This document shows, one piece after another, positions 1 to 8,313 of a DNA stretch of 64,000 nucleotides. The stretch spans positions 124,001 through 188,000 of the forward strand of contig NZ_JABWGN010000001.1 of the NCBI RefSeq assembly GCF_013363975.1, written 5' to 3'. This DNA comes from Nonomuraea montanisoli. GTDB lineage: Bacteria > Actinomycetota > Actinomycetes > Streptosporangiales > Streptosporangiaceae. A program made the translations under genes and the position numbers. How positions within the stretch are numbered: position 1 is the first letter of the stretch; every line of letters begins with the position of its first letter. The notes below the pieces were generated by a model. That model was not told the origin of the DNA, made no database searches, and saw nothing but the letters and a program-made list of their open reading frames with translations.

Positions 1-689
<689 letters not shown>

Positions 690-706
690 TCACGCCGGAC
701 GCCTGA

Positions 707-748
707 GAGCGCCGGCCCGGGATTCGCCCCCGGGCCGGCGCTCTTTTT
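707..748 (+). terminator. Rho-independent terminator of katG
   Basis: A 15-bp GC-only inverted repeat (GAGCGCCGGCCCGGG pairing with CCCGGGCCGGCGCTC) is followed directly by TTTTTCT. This is the clearest intrinsic terminator in the window. It separates katG from the MFS gene downstream. Confidence 0.9.
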
Positions 749-785
749 CTGTTTGACATCCGGCGCCCCATCCACCACATTCATG

Positions 786-812
786 TGCGTCACGCAACAT
801 TTGCGCGACGCA
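786..812. promoter_or_regulatory. 27-bp palindromic operator before MFS gene
   Basis: TGCGTCACGCAA-CAT-TTGCGCGACGCA is an inverted repeat with one mismatch in 12-bp arms. A second perfect 8-bp pair (804-811 with 820-827) overlaps its right arm. It lies downstream of a possible -35 (TTGACA, 753-758) and just before the ribosome binding site of the MFS gene. That position suits a repressor of the TetR or MarR type. No regulator gene is adjacent inside the window, so the cognate protein is unknown. Confidence 0.6.
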
Positions 813-851
813 CACGAACGCGTCGCGTGCGACCTCAGGAAGGAGAGCCCT

Positions 852-2279
852 GTGCCCTCCCCCGCCCGCGCCGCCCCCTCCGCCGCGGCCCCCGCCCTCT
901 CGCCGGCGAGGCGCCGCGCCGTCCTGGCCGTCGTCATCGCGGCGAGCGTCCTCGACCTCCTCGACTCCACCATCACCAACGTCGCGGCGCCGACCATCGC
1001 CGCCGACCTGCGCGGAGGTGACGCCCTGGTCCAGTGGCTGGGCGCCGGCTACGCCCTCGCGCTGGGCGTCCTGCTCGTGCCCGGCGGACGGCTCGGCGAC
1101 AAGTACGGCCGCCGCCGCGTCTTCCTGGCCGGCATCACCGGATTCACCCTCGCCTCCGTCGCCTGCGGCCTGGCCTCCGACCCCGCCTCGCTCATCGCGG
1201 CCCGGCTGGTCCAGGGGGCCTTCGGCGCCCTGCTGATCCCCCAGGGGTTCGGCATCCTGAGCGCGGTCTTCCCGCGCGACCAGCTCGGCACGGCCTTCAG
1301 CGCGTTCCTGCCCGCCCTGGGCGGCTCCGCCGTCGGCGGTCCCGTGCTGGCGGCCGGCCTGATCGAGGCGGACCTGTTCGGCCTCGGCTGGCGGGCGATG
1401 TTCCTGATCAACATCGTCCTCGGCGGCGTCATCGTCCTGGCCGCCGCCCGCCTGCTGCCGAAGGACCGCGGCGACGACGCCGTCTCCCTCGACGGCCCCG
1501 GCGCGGCCCTGCTCGCCGCGGCCATGCTCGGCCTGCTGCACGGTCTGATCGACGGCTCGGCCCACGGCTGGGGAGCCGTCCCGCTGCTGTCCCTGGCCGC
1601 CGGCCTGGCGTTCTTCGCCCTGTTCGCCCGGCGCCAGCGCACGGCGGCGAACCCGCTCATCGAGCCGTCCCTGCTGCTCAACCGCGGGTTCACCTCCGGG
1701 CTCGTCCTCGGCGCCGCCTACTTCGCGGCGGTGTCGGGCCTGCTGTACGTGCTGTCGCTGTTCATGCAGAAGGGCCTGGGCTTCACGCCGGTGCGGGCCG
1801 CGCTGGGCCTGGCGCCGGTGGCGGCGGGCATCGTCGTGGCCTCCGTCGCCTCCCACCGGCTCATCGCCCGGCTGGGCCGCCGCCTCATCGTCGCCGGCCT
1901 GGTCGTCACCCTGGCCGGGACGGGCTGGCTGCTGGCCCTGGTCCTCACCTCAGGCACCGCCGCCGGCGGCTGGTCGCTCGTCGCGCCGGTGCTCGTCGTC
2001 GGCCTGGGCATGGGCACCTGCTCCGGAACGGTCTACGTCATCACGGTCGGCGACATCGACCCCGCCGAGTCCGGCAGCGCCGGCGGCTCGCTCACCGCGG
2101 TCCAGCAGCTCGCCAACGCCGTCGGCGCCGCCGCCGTGACCACCGTCTACTTCGGCTCCCTGACCGGCGGCCAGGCCGGAGCGGCCGCGCGCAGCCTCAC
2201 CGTGACGGCCGTCACCACACTCGTCTGCTGCGCCCTGGTGTGGCTCCTGCCCCGCGCCGCCGCCCCACGCCACCACTGA
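852..2279 (+). CDS. MFS transporter, DHA2 (EmrB/QacA-like) family
   Basis: A polytopic inner-membrane drug:H+ antiporter of the 14-TM DHA2 type, about 475 aa from the GTG at 852. That start is chosen because AGGAAGGAGAG lies 6-14 bases upstream. Longer in-frame starts would translate through the operator palindrome. The DHA2 signatures are visible: motif LLDSTITNVAAPTIAADL in TM1, GGRLGDKYGRRRVF (motif A) after TM2, and an RLVQGAFGALLIPQ stretch in TM4. The likely role is export of a toxic organic compound. Substrate cannot be read from sequence. It stands alone between katG and the biotin operon, and the upstream palindrome implies inducible repression. A second pump of the same family lies at 29975-31483. 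Confidence 0.88.
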   Translation: MPSPARAAPSAAAPALSPARRRAVLAVVIAASVLDLLDSTITNVAAPTIAADLRGGDALVQWLGAGYALALGVLLVPGGRLGDKYGRRRVFLAGITGFTLASVACGLASDPASLIAARLVQGAFGALLIPQGFGILSAVFPRDQLGTAFSAFLPALGGSAVGGPVLAAGLIEADLFGLGWRAMFLINIVLGGVIVLAAARLLPKDRGDDAVSLDGPGAALLAAAMLGLLHGLIDGSAHGWGAVPLLSLAAGLAFFALFARRQRTAANPLIEPSLLLNRGFTSGLVLGAAYFAAVSGLLYVLSLFMQKGLGFTPVRAALGLAPVAAGIVVASVASHRLIARLGRRLIVAGLVVTLAGTGWLLALVLTSGTAAGGWSLVAPVLVVGLGMGTCSGTVYVITVGDIDPAESGSAGGSLTAVQQLANAVGAAAVTTVYFGSLTGGQAGAAARSLTVTAVTTLVCCALVWLLPRAAAPRHH

Positions 2280-2340
2280 CGCGGCTCCGCACCCGGGCCA
2301 GGTCCGCCCAGGCAGAGGTACGGACCGGGCGCGGGTAGGG

Positions 2341-2353
2341 TGAACACCGTTTG
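2341..2353 (+). promoter_or_regulatory. Possible BioQ-like operator half-palindrome
   Basis: TGAACACCGTTTG matches the TGAAC-N3-GTTAC motif described for the biotin repressor BioQ in corynebacteria at 8 of 10 fixed positions. It lies 170 bases before bioY. A chance match of this quality within a 245-base gap is not improbable, so this is only a suggestion. The rest of the gap (2280-2524) shows nothing else I recognise. Confidence 0.25.
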
Positions 2354-2524
2354 GCACGGCGCGGCACCGGCCCCGGCCCCGGCACCACGGCGGGATCATG
2401 GCGCGGGCGCGCGCCGGGCTCGGCGGCGGCTGGGCCGCCACCCGCCCTCCGTCAGAGGAGAGCGGGAAATGTTGTGGGATCCCGCCATGTCTGACCGATG
2501 ACGTCCTGATGTGAGATCTGCCTT

Positions 2525-3163
2525 ATGACACACGACGAACAGGTGCCGTCCCGACCGCAGGAGTCACCGGACCACCGGCCCCGCCGCCGGCTCGCCACCG
2601 GCGACCTGGCCCGCATCAGCGTCTTCGCCGCTCTGATCGCCGTGCTCGGGCTGCCCGGCGCCGTCAACCTGCTGGGCAACGCGGTGCCGATCACCCTGCA
2701 GACGTTCGGCGTCATGCTGGCGGGCGCCGTCCTGGGCGCCCGGCGGGGCGCTCTGGCGATCGCCGTCCTCCTCGTGCTGGTCGCCGCGGGACTGCCCCTG
2801 CTGGCCGGCGGGCGCGGCGGCCTCGGCGTGTTCACCGGGCCCTCCGCCGGATTCCTGATCGGCTGGCTCCCGGGCGCCGCCGTGGTCGGCTGGATCGCCG
2901 GGAACGGCGACCGGACGCCCGGCATCACGCGGCTCCTGGCGGCGTGCCTGGCCGGCGGCATCGGCGTGGTCTACCTCCTGGGCGTCCCGGTCCAGGCGGC
3001 CGTCACCGGTCTCCCGCTGGCCAAGGCCTGGGCGCTGAGCTCGATCTTCGTGCCGGGCGACCTGGTCAAGGCCGTGCTGGCCTCGGTCGTGGCGCGCGGC
3101 GTGTTCCGTGCCTATCCGGCCGCGGGCGGCGAGCGGGCGGCGGCGGCCAAGGGGAGGCTCTGA
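2525..3163 (+). CDS. bioY: Biotin transporter substrate-binding subunit BioY
   Basis: The S component of an ECF-type biotin importer, about 212 aa with six predicted membrane segments after a charged N-terminal tail. BioY family features visible are the VPITLQTFGVMLAGAVLG segment, the GVFTGPSAGFLIGW motif and the hydrophobic C-terminal helices. BioY binds biotin in the membrane and in actinobacteria normally works with the BioM ATPase and BioN transmembrane protein. Both are encoded at the far end of this operon. An acyl-CoA ligase starts 7 bases after the stop. The ATG at 2525 has only a weak Shine-Dalgarno (GTGAGATC). Confidence 0.92.
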   Translation: MTHDEQVPSRPQESPDHRPRRRLATGDLARISVFAALIAVLGLPGAVNLLGNAVPITLQTFGVMLAGAVLGARRGALAIAVLLVLVAAGLPLLAGGRGGLGVFTGPSAGFLIGWLPGAAVVGWIAGNGDRTPGITRLLAACLAGGIGVVYLLGVPVQAAVTGLPLAKAWALSSIFVPGDLVKAVLASVVARGVFRAYPAAGGERAAAAKGRL

Positions 3164-3170
3164 CCCCGAC

Positions 3171-4589
3171 ATGCCGGTCTCCGCACATGTCCTGCGCCAC
3201 GCCGCGGACCGCCCGCACCACCCGGCCGTCCGCGGCCGCTCGGGAGAGCTGAGCTACGCCGAGCTGGCCGCCCGGATCGCCGGAGCGGCCCGGCGACTGC
3301 CGGACCTCCTCGGCCGAGCGGCCCCTCCCCCGTCCGGCTCGGGGGCCGGGCGGGGCGCGCTGGTCGCCGTCAGCCTCGACGACCCGATCGAGATGCTCGT
3401 CGCCGTGCTGGCCGCCGACCTGGCCGGGGCCACGCCGCTGGTGTGCGATCCCTCGTGGGGGCCCGAGCGGCGCGCACAGGTGACGCGGGCCGTCCCCCTG
3501 GACGCCTTCGTCGACGCCCCTCTGTCCGCACCAGCCGCCGCCCCACCCCCGATGTCCGGCGCCGGAGCTCCCGACGACCCGGCGTGGGCCTGCTTCAGCT
3601 CCGGCAGCACCGGCAGACCGCGCGCCGTGGTGCGCACCCGCGCGTCGTGGACGGCCTCCTTCCCGCACCTGGACCGCCTCACGGGGATCGGGCCCGGTGA
3701 CGTCGTGCTGATCCCCGGGCCGCTGGTGTCCTCCCTGTACGCCTTCGCCGCCGTGCACACCCTGGCGACCGGCGCGACGGCCGTCCTGCCGGGCCGCTGG
3801 TCACCGGCCGACCTGGCCGCCGACCTGGCCGAGGCCACCGTCGTCCATCTCGTACCGCACCGGCTGCCCACCGTGCTCGACGCCCTGAGCCGGACCGCGA
3901 GCCCGCTGCGCACGGCCGTGATCGGCGGCGCCGCGCTGCCGGCCGGCGCGCGCGAGCGGGCGGCGGCGGCCGGCGTCCACGTCGTCTCCTATTACGGCGC
4001 GACCGAGCTGTCCTTCGTGGCCATGGACGCCGACGGCGCGGGGCTGCGCCCGTTCCCCGGCGTCGACGTCGAGGTCCGCGTCCCGCGGGGACAGCGGCTC
4101 GGAGAGGTCTGGGCCCGCTCCCCCTGGCTGTCCCAGGGCTACCTGGCCGGCGCCGCCGGACCGCTGCGCGCCGACGACGCCGGCTGGATGACCGTCGGCG
4201 ACCTGGCCGAGCCGTACCGGCCCGGCGAGGTGCTGCGGCTGCGCGGGCGCGGTGACGGCGCGATCCAGACCGGCGGCGCGACCGTCGTGCCGGAGGACGT
4301 CGAGGAGGTGCTGCGGAGCGTGCCGGGCGTGGGCGACCTCGTGGTCGTCGGCTCGCCGCACCCCTCGCTCGGGTCCGTGGTCACCGCCGTCCTGGAGACC
4401 CGCGACACCGCTCCGCCGCCGCGGGCCAGCCTGGAGGCGGCGGCGCGCAGCGGCCTCGACACCGCCCAGCGGCCCCGCCGCTGGTACGCCGTCCACGAAC
4501 TGCCCCGCACGCCCACCGGCAAGCCGGCGCGCGGGCTGGTCGCCACCCGCCTCGCCGACGGCGACCCCGGCCTGAGGCGGCTCAACTGA
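3171..4589 (+). CDS. Acyl-CoA synthetase (AMP-binding, ANL superfamily) in biotin operon
   Basis: An adenylate-forming acid:CoA ligase of about 472 aa, somewhat shorter than typical 500-550 aa fatty acyl-CoA ligases. The ATP-binding P-loop SSGSTGRPR, the A5 motif YYGATELS, the hinge-region aspartate/arginine block around DLAEPYRPGEVLRLRGRGDG and the catalytic-lysine motif RTPTGKPARG are all present, so the enzyme should be active. The start ATG at 3171 is chosen over an upstream in-frame ATG that would overlap bioY; GGGGAGG lies 14 bases upstream. It sits between bioY and a thiolase in one transcript. A role in activating a biotin precursor such as pimelate, or another carboxylic acid, is inference; the substrate is unknown. 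Confidence 0.85.
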   Translation: MPVSAHVLRHAADRPHHPAVRGRSGELSYAELAARIAGAARRLPDLLGRAAPPPSGSGAGRGALVAVSLDDPIEMLVAVLAADLAGATPLVCDPSWGPERRAQVTRAVPLDAFVDAPLSAPAAAPPPMSGAGAPDDPAWACFSSGSTGRPRAVVRTRASWTASFPHLDRLTGIGPGDVVLIPGPLVSSLYAFAAVHTLATGATAVLPGRWSPADLAADLAEATVVHLVPHRLPTVLDALSRTASPLRTAVIGGAALPAGARERAAAAGVHVVSYYGATELSFVAMDADGAGLRPFPGVDVEVRVPRGQRLGEVWARSPWLSQGYLAGAAGPLRADDAGWMTVGDLAEPYRPGEVLRLRGRGDGAIQTGGATVVPEDVEEVLRSVPGVGDLVVVGSPHPSLGSVVTAVLETRDTAPPPRASLEAAARSGLDTAQRPRRWYAVHELPRTPTGKPARGLVATRLADGDPGLRRLN

Positions 4590-4634
4590 GATGACGACCG
4601 GGACGGGCGAACCCGATGACGACCGGGACGGGCG
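4590..4634 (+). repeat. 20-bp direct repeat between ligase and thiolase
   Basis: GATGACGACCGGGACGGGCG occurs at 4590-4609 and again, identically, at 4615-4634 with period 25. It fills the gap between the ligase stop and the thiolase start. CTGAGATG also occurs at both ends of the block (from 4586 and from 4636), so the start region of the thiolase looks duplicated. Confidence 0.8.
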
Positions 4635-4640
4635 GCTGAG

Positions 4641-5801
4641 ATGGTGACCCACACGCGCGACGCGCCGGTCGTCGTGGCCGCCCGCCGCACCGCCGTCGGC
4701 ACCGCCGGGCACGCGTTCAAGAACCTGACCGTCGACCGGCTCGCCGCCCCCGTCGTCGCGGCGGTCGCCGGCGACGTCGCCCACCTCGGCATGCCGGTGG
4801 AGGACGTGATCCTCGGCAACTGCATGGGCCCCGGCGGCAACGTCGCCCGCGTCTCCGCGCTGGCGGCCGGGCTGGGACACGGCGTTCCCGGCGTCACGGT
4901 CGACCGGCAGTGCGGCAGCGGCCTGGCGGCGATCCTGCTCGCCGGGCAGGCGGTCCGCGCCGGCGAGGCGGATCTGGTCGTCGCGGGTGGCGCGGAGAGC
5001 GCGTCCACCGCTCCGCTGCGGGCGCACCGCGGCGGAGGGGACGGGCCGCCCGTGCCGTACGAGCGGGCGCCGTTCGCGCCGGCCGGACATCCCGACCCCG
5101 ACATGGGCCCGGCGGCCGAGGCGCTCGCGGCAGCCCGCGGCGTGAGCCGGGAACGCCAGGACGCCTACGCCTCCCACAGCCACGCCAAGGCGCTGGCCGC
5201 GCGCGACGCGGGCCGCTTCGGGCAGGAGATCGTCCCCGTCGGCGGACGGACGGACGACCAGCGGCCCCGCCCCCTGCGGACGGCGTCGCTGGCGCGGCTG
5301 CCGGCCGCGTTCGTCGCCGGAGGCACGGTGACCGCCGGCAACTCCTCCCCGATCAGCGACGGCGCCGCCGCGGTCGCCGTCGTCCCGGACCGCCTGCGGG
5401 CCGGTCTGCCGGGACTGCGGCTGCGGGCGGGCGCGGTCGTCGGCTGCGACCCGGCGCTGCCCGGATGGGGTCCGGTGCCGGCCGTCCGGCGCGTGCTCGA
5501 ACGCGCCGGGGTGACGCTCGGCCAGGTCGCCGCCGTGGAGATCGTGGAGGCGTTCGCGGCGCAGGTGCTGGCGGTGACCGACGCCCTCGGGCTCGACCCG
5601 CTGGACGGCGACCGGGATCGGGTGTGCGCTGATGGAGGTTCCCTGGCCCTCGGCCACCCCTGGGGCGCCAGCGGCGCCGTCGTGGTGACCAGGCTGTTCG
5701 GCCGGCTCGTACGGGCCGGCGCGCCCCCGGGAACGCTGGGACTGGCGACGGCGGCGGTCGGCGGCGGCCTCGGGGTCGCCGCGCTGTTCGAGGTGGTGTG
5801 A
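4641..5801 (+). CDS. Thiolase-family protein with altered active site
   Basis: A thiolase-fold protein of 386 aa, the normal family length. The nucleophilic cysteine is present (Cys91 in VDRQCGSGLAA), as are the NSSPISDGAAAV block and the catalytic histidine (His339 in ALGHPWGASG). Two other conserved positions differ. The NEAF motif reads VEAF (Val302 in place of Asn). The C-terminal LATxCxGGG motif reads LATAAVGGG (Ala372 in place of the second catalytic Cys). Classical thiolases use that cysteine to deprotonate the second substrate. The protein may therefore do a decarboxylative condensation like KAS III or OleA, hydrolyse or transfer an acyl group, or be a degenerate copy. It lies in the biotin-transport operon, and its stop codon abuts the bioM start. 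Confidence 0.85.
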   Translation: MVTHTRDAPVVVAARRTAVGTAGHAFKNLTVDRLAAPVVAAVAGDVAHLGMPVEDVILGNCMGPGGNVARVSALAAGLGHGVPGVTVDRQCGSGLAAILLAGQAVRAGEADLVVAGGAESASTAPLRAHRGGGDGPPVPYERAPFAPAGHPDPDMGPAAEALAAARGVSRERQDAYASHSHAKALAARDAGRFGQEIVPVGGRTDDQRPRPLRTASLARLPAAFVAGGTVTAGNSSPISDGAAAVAVVPDRLRAGLPGLRLRAGAVVGCDPALPGWGPVPAVRRVLERAGVTLGQVAAVEIVEAFAAQVLAVTDALGLDPLDGDRDRVCADGGSLALGHPWGASGAVVVTRLFGRLVRAGAPPGTLGLATAAVGGGLGVAALFEVV

Positions 5802-6476
5802 GTGATCGAGTTCTCCGACGTCCATGTGCGGCTCGGGCTGCGCGACGTGCTGTGCGGCGTCACGCTGTCGCTCGCGGAACGACGCGTCGGCGTGATCGGC
5901 GCCAACGGCTCCGGCAAGAGCACCCTCGCCCGTCTGATCAACGGGCTGGCCCTGCCGACGTCGGGCAGCGTGACGGTGCTCGGGCGCGACACCCGCAGGC
6001 ACGGGGCCCGGATCCGGCGGGACGTGGGATTCGTCTTCACCGACCCGGACGCCCAGATCGTCATGCCGACCGTGGCGGAGGACGTGGCCTTCTCGCTGCG
6101 CCGCAAGGGGCTGCGGCCCGAGGAGGTGGAGCGCCGGGTGGGGGCCGTGCTCGCCGAGAACGGCCTGTCGGAGCACGCCGACCACCCCGCCCACCAGCTC
6201 TCCGGCGGCCAGAAGCAGCTCCTCGCCCTGTGCTCGGTGCTGGTGCTGGAGCCCCGCGTCCTGGTGATGGACGAGCCGACGACGCTGCTCGACCTGCGCC
6301 ACTCCCGCCAGTTCGCGGGTGTCCTGCGCGGCCTGCCGCACCAGGTGGTGGTGGTCACCCACGACCTGACGCTGCTGGAGGACTTCGACCGCGTCGTGGT
6401 GCTGGACGGGGGCCGCGTGGTCGCCGACGACGAGCCCGGCGCGGCGATCGGCCACTACCGGAAGCTGATGGCGTGA
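5802..6476 (+). CDS. bioM: Biotin ECF transporter ATPase BioM
   Basis: An ABC ATPase of the energy-coupling-factor type, 224 aa. Walker A (GANGSGKST, residues 33-41), Q-loop region (FTDPDAQIVMPTV), signature (LSGGQKQ), Walker B (VLVMDEP) and the switch histidine (VVVTHD) are all intact. The GTG start follows directly on the thiolase stop with no gap, and the gene overlaps bioN by four bases (GTGA). It should power biotin uptake together with BioY and BioN at the membrane. Confidence 0.92.
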   Translation: MIEFSDVHVRLGLRDVLCGVTLSLAERRVGVIGANGSGKSTLARLINGLALPTSGSVTVLGRDTRRHGARIRRDVGFVFTDPDAQIVMPTVAEDVAFSLRRKGLRPEEVERRVGAVLAENGLSEHADHPAHQLSGGQKQLLALCSVLVLEPRVLVMDEPTTLLDLRHSRQFAGVLRGLPHQVVVVTHDLTLLEDFDRVVVLDGGRVVADDEPGAAIGHYRKLMA

Positions 6477-7078
6477 GCGGGCTCACCGGCGCCTACGTCC
6501 CGGGCCGGTCACCGCTGCACCGCCTCGGCGCCGGCGCCAAGCTGCTGGCGCTGGCGCTGGCGTGCACGGCGCTCGTGCTCCTGGGCTCGCCGATCGCGCT
6601 CGGCGGCGCCGCGGTGGTCGTCGTCCTGCTGTACGCGGTGTCGGGCGTCGGCTGGGCGGCGGGCTGGGCGCAGGTGCGGCCCGTCCGCTGGTTCGCGGTC
6701 GCGCTGTTCGCGGTGCAGGCGCTGTCGGCGGGGCTGCCGGTCGCGGTGACGTCCACGCTGCGGATGGTGCTGGCCGTCGCCCTGGCGGGGCTGGTCACGC
6801 TCACCACCCGCACCGCCGCCATGATGGCCTGCCTGGAACGCTGCCTGGCGCCCGCGAGGTTCGTCGGCCTCGACCCGTTCCGGCTGTCGCTGATGCTGTC
6901 GCTCACCGTGCGCAGCGTGCCGGTCGTCTCGCGGCTGGCGACGCAGGTCAGGGAGGCCCAGCGGGCCCGGGGCGTCGAGTGGAGCGTGCGGGCGTTCGCC
7001 GTGCCGCTGCTGATCAGCGTCCTGCGGCACGCCGACACGCTCGGCGAGGCGCTGCGCACGCGCGGGGTGGACGACTGA
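6473..7078 (+). CDS. bioN: Biotin ECF transporter transmembrane subunit BioN (EcfT)
   Basis: The T component of the biotin ECF transporter, about 201 aa. The GTG at 6473 overlaps the bioM stop (GTGA), a typical translational coupling. The N-terminal SPLHRLGAGAKLL motif, four to five hydrophobic helices and two coupling motifs of the Ala-Arg-Gly type (AQRARGVE near residue 165 and ALRTRGVD at the extreme C-terminus) are the EcfT hallmarks. The protein contacts BioM through those two motifs and BioY through its membrane helices. It closes the bioY-ligase-thiolase-bioM-bioN operon. Confidence 0.92.
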   Translation: MSGLTGAYVPGRSPLHRLGAGAKLLALALACTALVLLGSPIALGGAAVVVVLLYAVSGVGWAAGWAQVRPVRWFAVALFAVQALSAGLPVAVTSTLRMVLAVALAGLVTLTTRTAAMMACLERCLAPARFVGLDPFRLSLMLSLTVRSVPVVSRLATQVREAQRARGVEWSVRAFAVPLLISVLRHADTLGEALRTRGVDD

Positions 7079-7110
7079 GCGTCTGTCGATCCTGCTACGC
7101 TGCTCCCGCG

Positions 7111-7132
7111 CTCTCGATGAGCTCTCGATGAG
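7111..7132 (+). repeat. 11-bp tandem duplication in leader region
   Basis: CTCTCGATGAG occurs twice in perfect tandem just before the ribosome binding site of the 18-codon leader ORF. A -10-like TACGCT lies at 7096-7101. Confidence 0.75.
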
Positions 7133-7157
7133 CAGAGGAACCAAGGAGGTGGAGACC

Positions 7158-7214
7158 ATGACCACGATGACTGTCATGCGCTTCCGCCTCGTTCCGAGGG
7201 CGCCGAGGGTCTGA
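7158..7214 (+). CDS. Putative 18-aa leader peptide upstream of GNAT gene
   Basis: A short ORF reads MTTMTVMRFRLVPRAPRV and stops at 7214. It has one of the strongest Shine-Dalgarno sequences in the window (AAGGAGGTGGAG, about 5 bases before the ATG). The acetyltransferase gene starts 36 bases after its stop, behind only a moderate site (GTAAGGA). The layout is that of a translated leader that controls the downstream gene by ribosome stalling or coupling. The peptide is rich in Arg and Pro (RFRLVPRAPR), residues that can slow or arrest translation. No homologue is known to me; function is inferred from position only. Confidence 0.5.
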   Translation: MTTMTVMRFRLVPRAPRV

Positions 7215-7250
7215 ACGGGAGCGCGTCGCTACCCGTAAGGACTTTCTCGC

Positions 7251-8153
7251 ATGAACGATCTGGTGATCCGTCCCCTCGTGGCAGGGGAGGAAGACCTCTT
7301 CGACTCCTTGCCGGACCCCGGGCTGGTGGGCTTCGCCGCGTTCGGCGGCACCTACACCGCCATGGCCGCCGACGGCGAATACCGTCCGGAATGGTCGTGG
7401 GTGGCCCTGCGCGAGGGCCGGGTCGTCGCCCGCGCCGCCTGGTGGGCGGGGCCGGACGACGCCGAGCCCATGGCGCTCGACTGGTTCGACTTCACCGACG
7501 CGGACGCGGCGGTGAAGTTGCTGCGCACGGCGCCGCTGCGCGCCGAGTACTCCATCAAGCTGCCGAAGGGCTGGCGGGAGACCCCCGAGGTGCGCGAACA
7601 GGTGGAGGCCCGCATCGAGGCGGCCGTGGCCGCGGGCATGTCGCCGCTCGTCGAGCGCTACCGGTACGAGTGGACACCCGGCTGCGGCCTGCCCGAGCGT
7701 CCGGGCCGGCTCCTGTTCCGTCCCGAACCCGACGACGAGGTGATCCTCGACGTCTTCCGCCGCATCCATCAGGGCAGCCTCGACGCGCACGCGCGCCGTA
7801 CCACCGCCGAGTCCGGGCTGGACGCGGCCGCCCGGGAGGAGCTCGACCTGCTGCGCTGGCTGCCGAGCCCGCGTGAGTGGTGGCGGCTGGCCTACACGCC
7901 CGACGGTGACCTCGTCGGGCTGACCGTCCCCGCCGCCAACCACAGCGCGGCGATCGTCGGATTCATCGGCGTGGTGCCCGAGCACCGCGGCAACGGCTAC
8001 GCCTACGACCTGCTCGTCGAGGCCACGCACCTGCTGGCCGCCGAGGGGGTGGACCGCGTCGTGGCCGGTACGGACCAGACCAACCTGCCGATGGTCGCCA
8101 CGTTCGCCAGGGCCGGCTACCCGATCGCCCAGGAACGCATCGACCTGGTCTGA
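7251..8153 (+). CDS. GNAT-family N-acetyltransferase
   Basis: About 300 aa. The C-terminal third carries a complete GNAT acetyl-CoA site: the beta4 strand IVGFIGVVPEHRGNGYAYDLL contains the R/Q-x-x-G-x-G/A-type pyrophosphate loop (RGNGYA), followed by TDQTNLPMVATFARAGY, the usual N-x-x-M-x-x-x-F-x-x-x-G-F/Y element. The N-terminal part is a second, degenerate GNAT-like half, as in two-lobed actinobacterial acetyltransferases. The substrate is unknown. An 18-codon leader ORF precedes it, which would suit regulation by a translation-affecting signal. A hairpin follows between this gene and the convergent DUF2064 gene. Confidence 0.85.
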   Translation: MNDLVIRPLVAGEEDLFDSLPDPGLVGFAAFGGTYTAMAADGEYRPEWSWVALREGRVVARAAWWAGPDDAEPMALDWFDFTDADAAVKLLRTAPLRAEYSIKLPKGWRETPEVREQVEARIEAAVAAGMSPLVERYRYEWTPGCGLPERPGRLLFRPEPDDEVILDVFRRIHQGSLDAHARRTTAESGLDAAAREELDLLRWLPSPREWWRLAYTPDGDLVGLTVPAANHSAAIVGFIGVVPEHRGNGYAYDLLVEATHLLAAEGVDRVVAGTDQTNLPMVATFARAGYPIAQERIDLV

Positions 8154-8169
8154 GCCGGGGATTCCCCCG

Positions 8170-8206
8170 CTCGCGGGCGAGCCGCCGTGCGGCGCTCGCC
8201 CGCGAG
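8170..8206. terminator. Bidirectional terminator-like hairpin
   Basis: Perfect 13-bp arms CTCGCGGGCGAGC and GCTCGCCCGCGAG flank an 11-base loop, between the convergent GNAT and DUF2064 genes. There is no T-run on either side, which is common for actinobacterial terminators. Confidence 0.6.
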
Positions 8207-8313
8207 TCGAGCCGGGCGCCCGCCCACGGGTCGAATCAGGCCGCCTTGGTCCCCTCCAGCGTGAGGCCCGCCGCCACGGCCGGCGCTGACGTCCTCCGGT
8301 ACGAGCGCTCCCG

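Noticed and set aside
3801..6455. Long antisense open frame (884 codons) under the ligase, thiolase and bioM
   Set aside because: Arg/Gly/His-rich low-quality protein text opposite clearly functional genes; a normal effect of high GC on the antisense frame.
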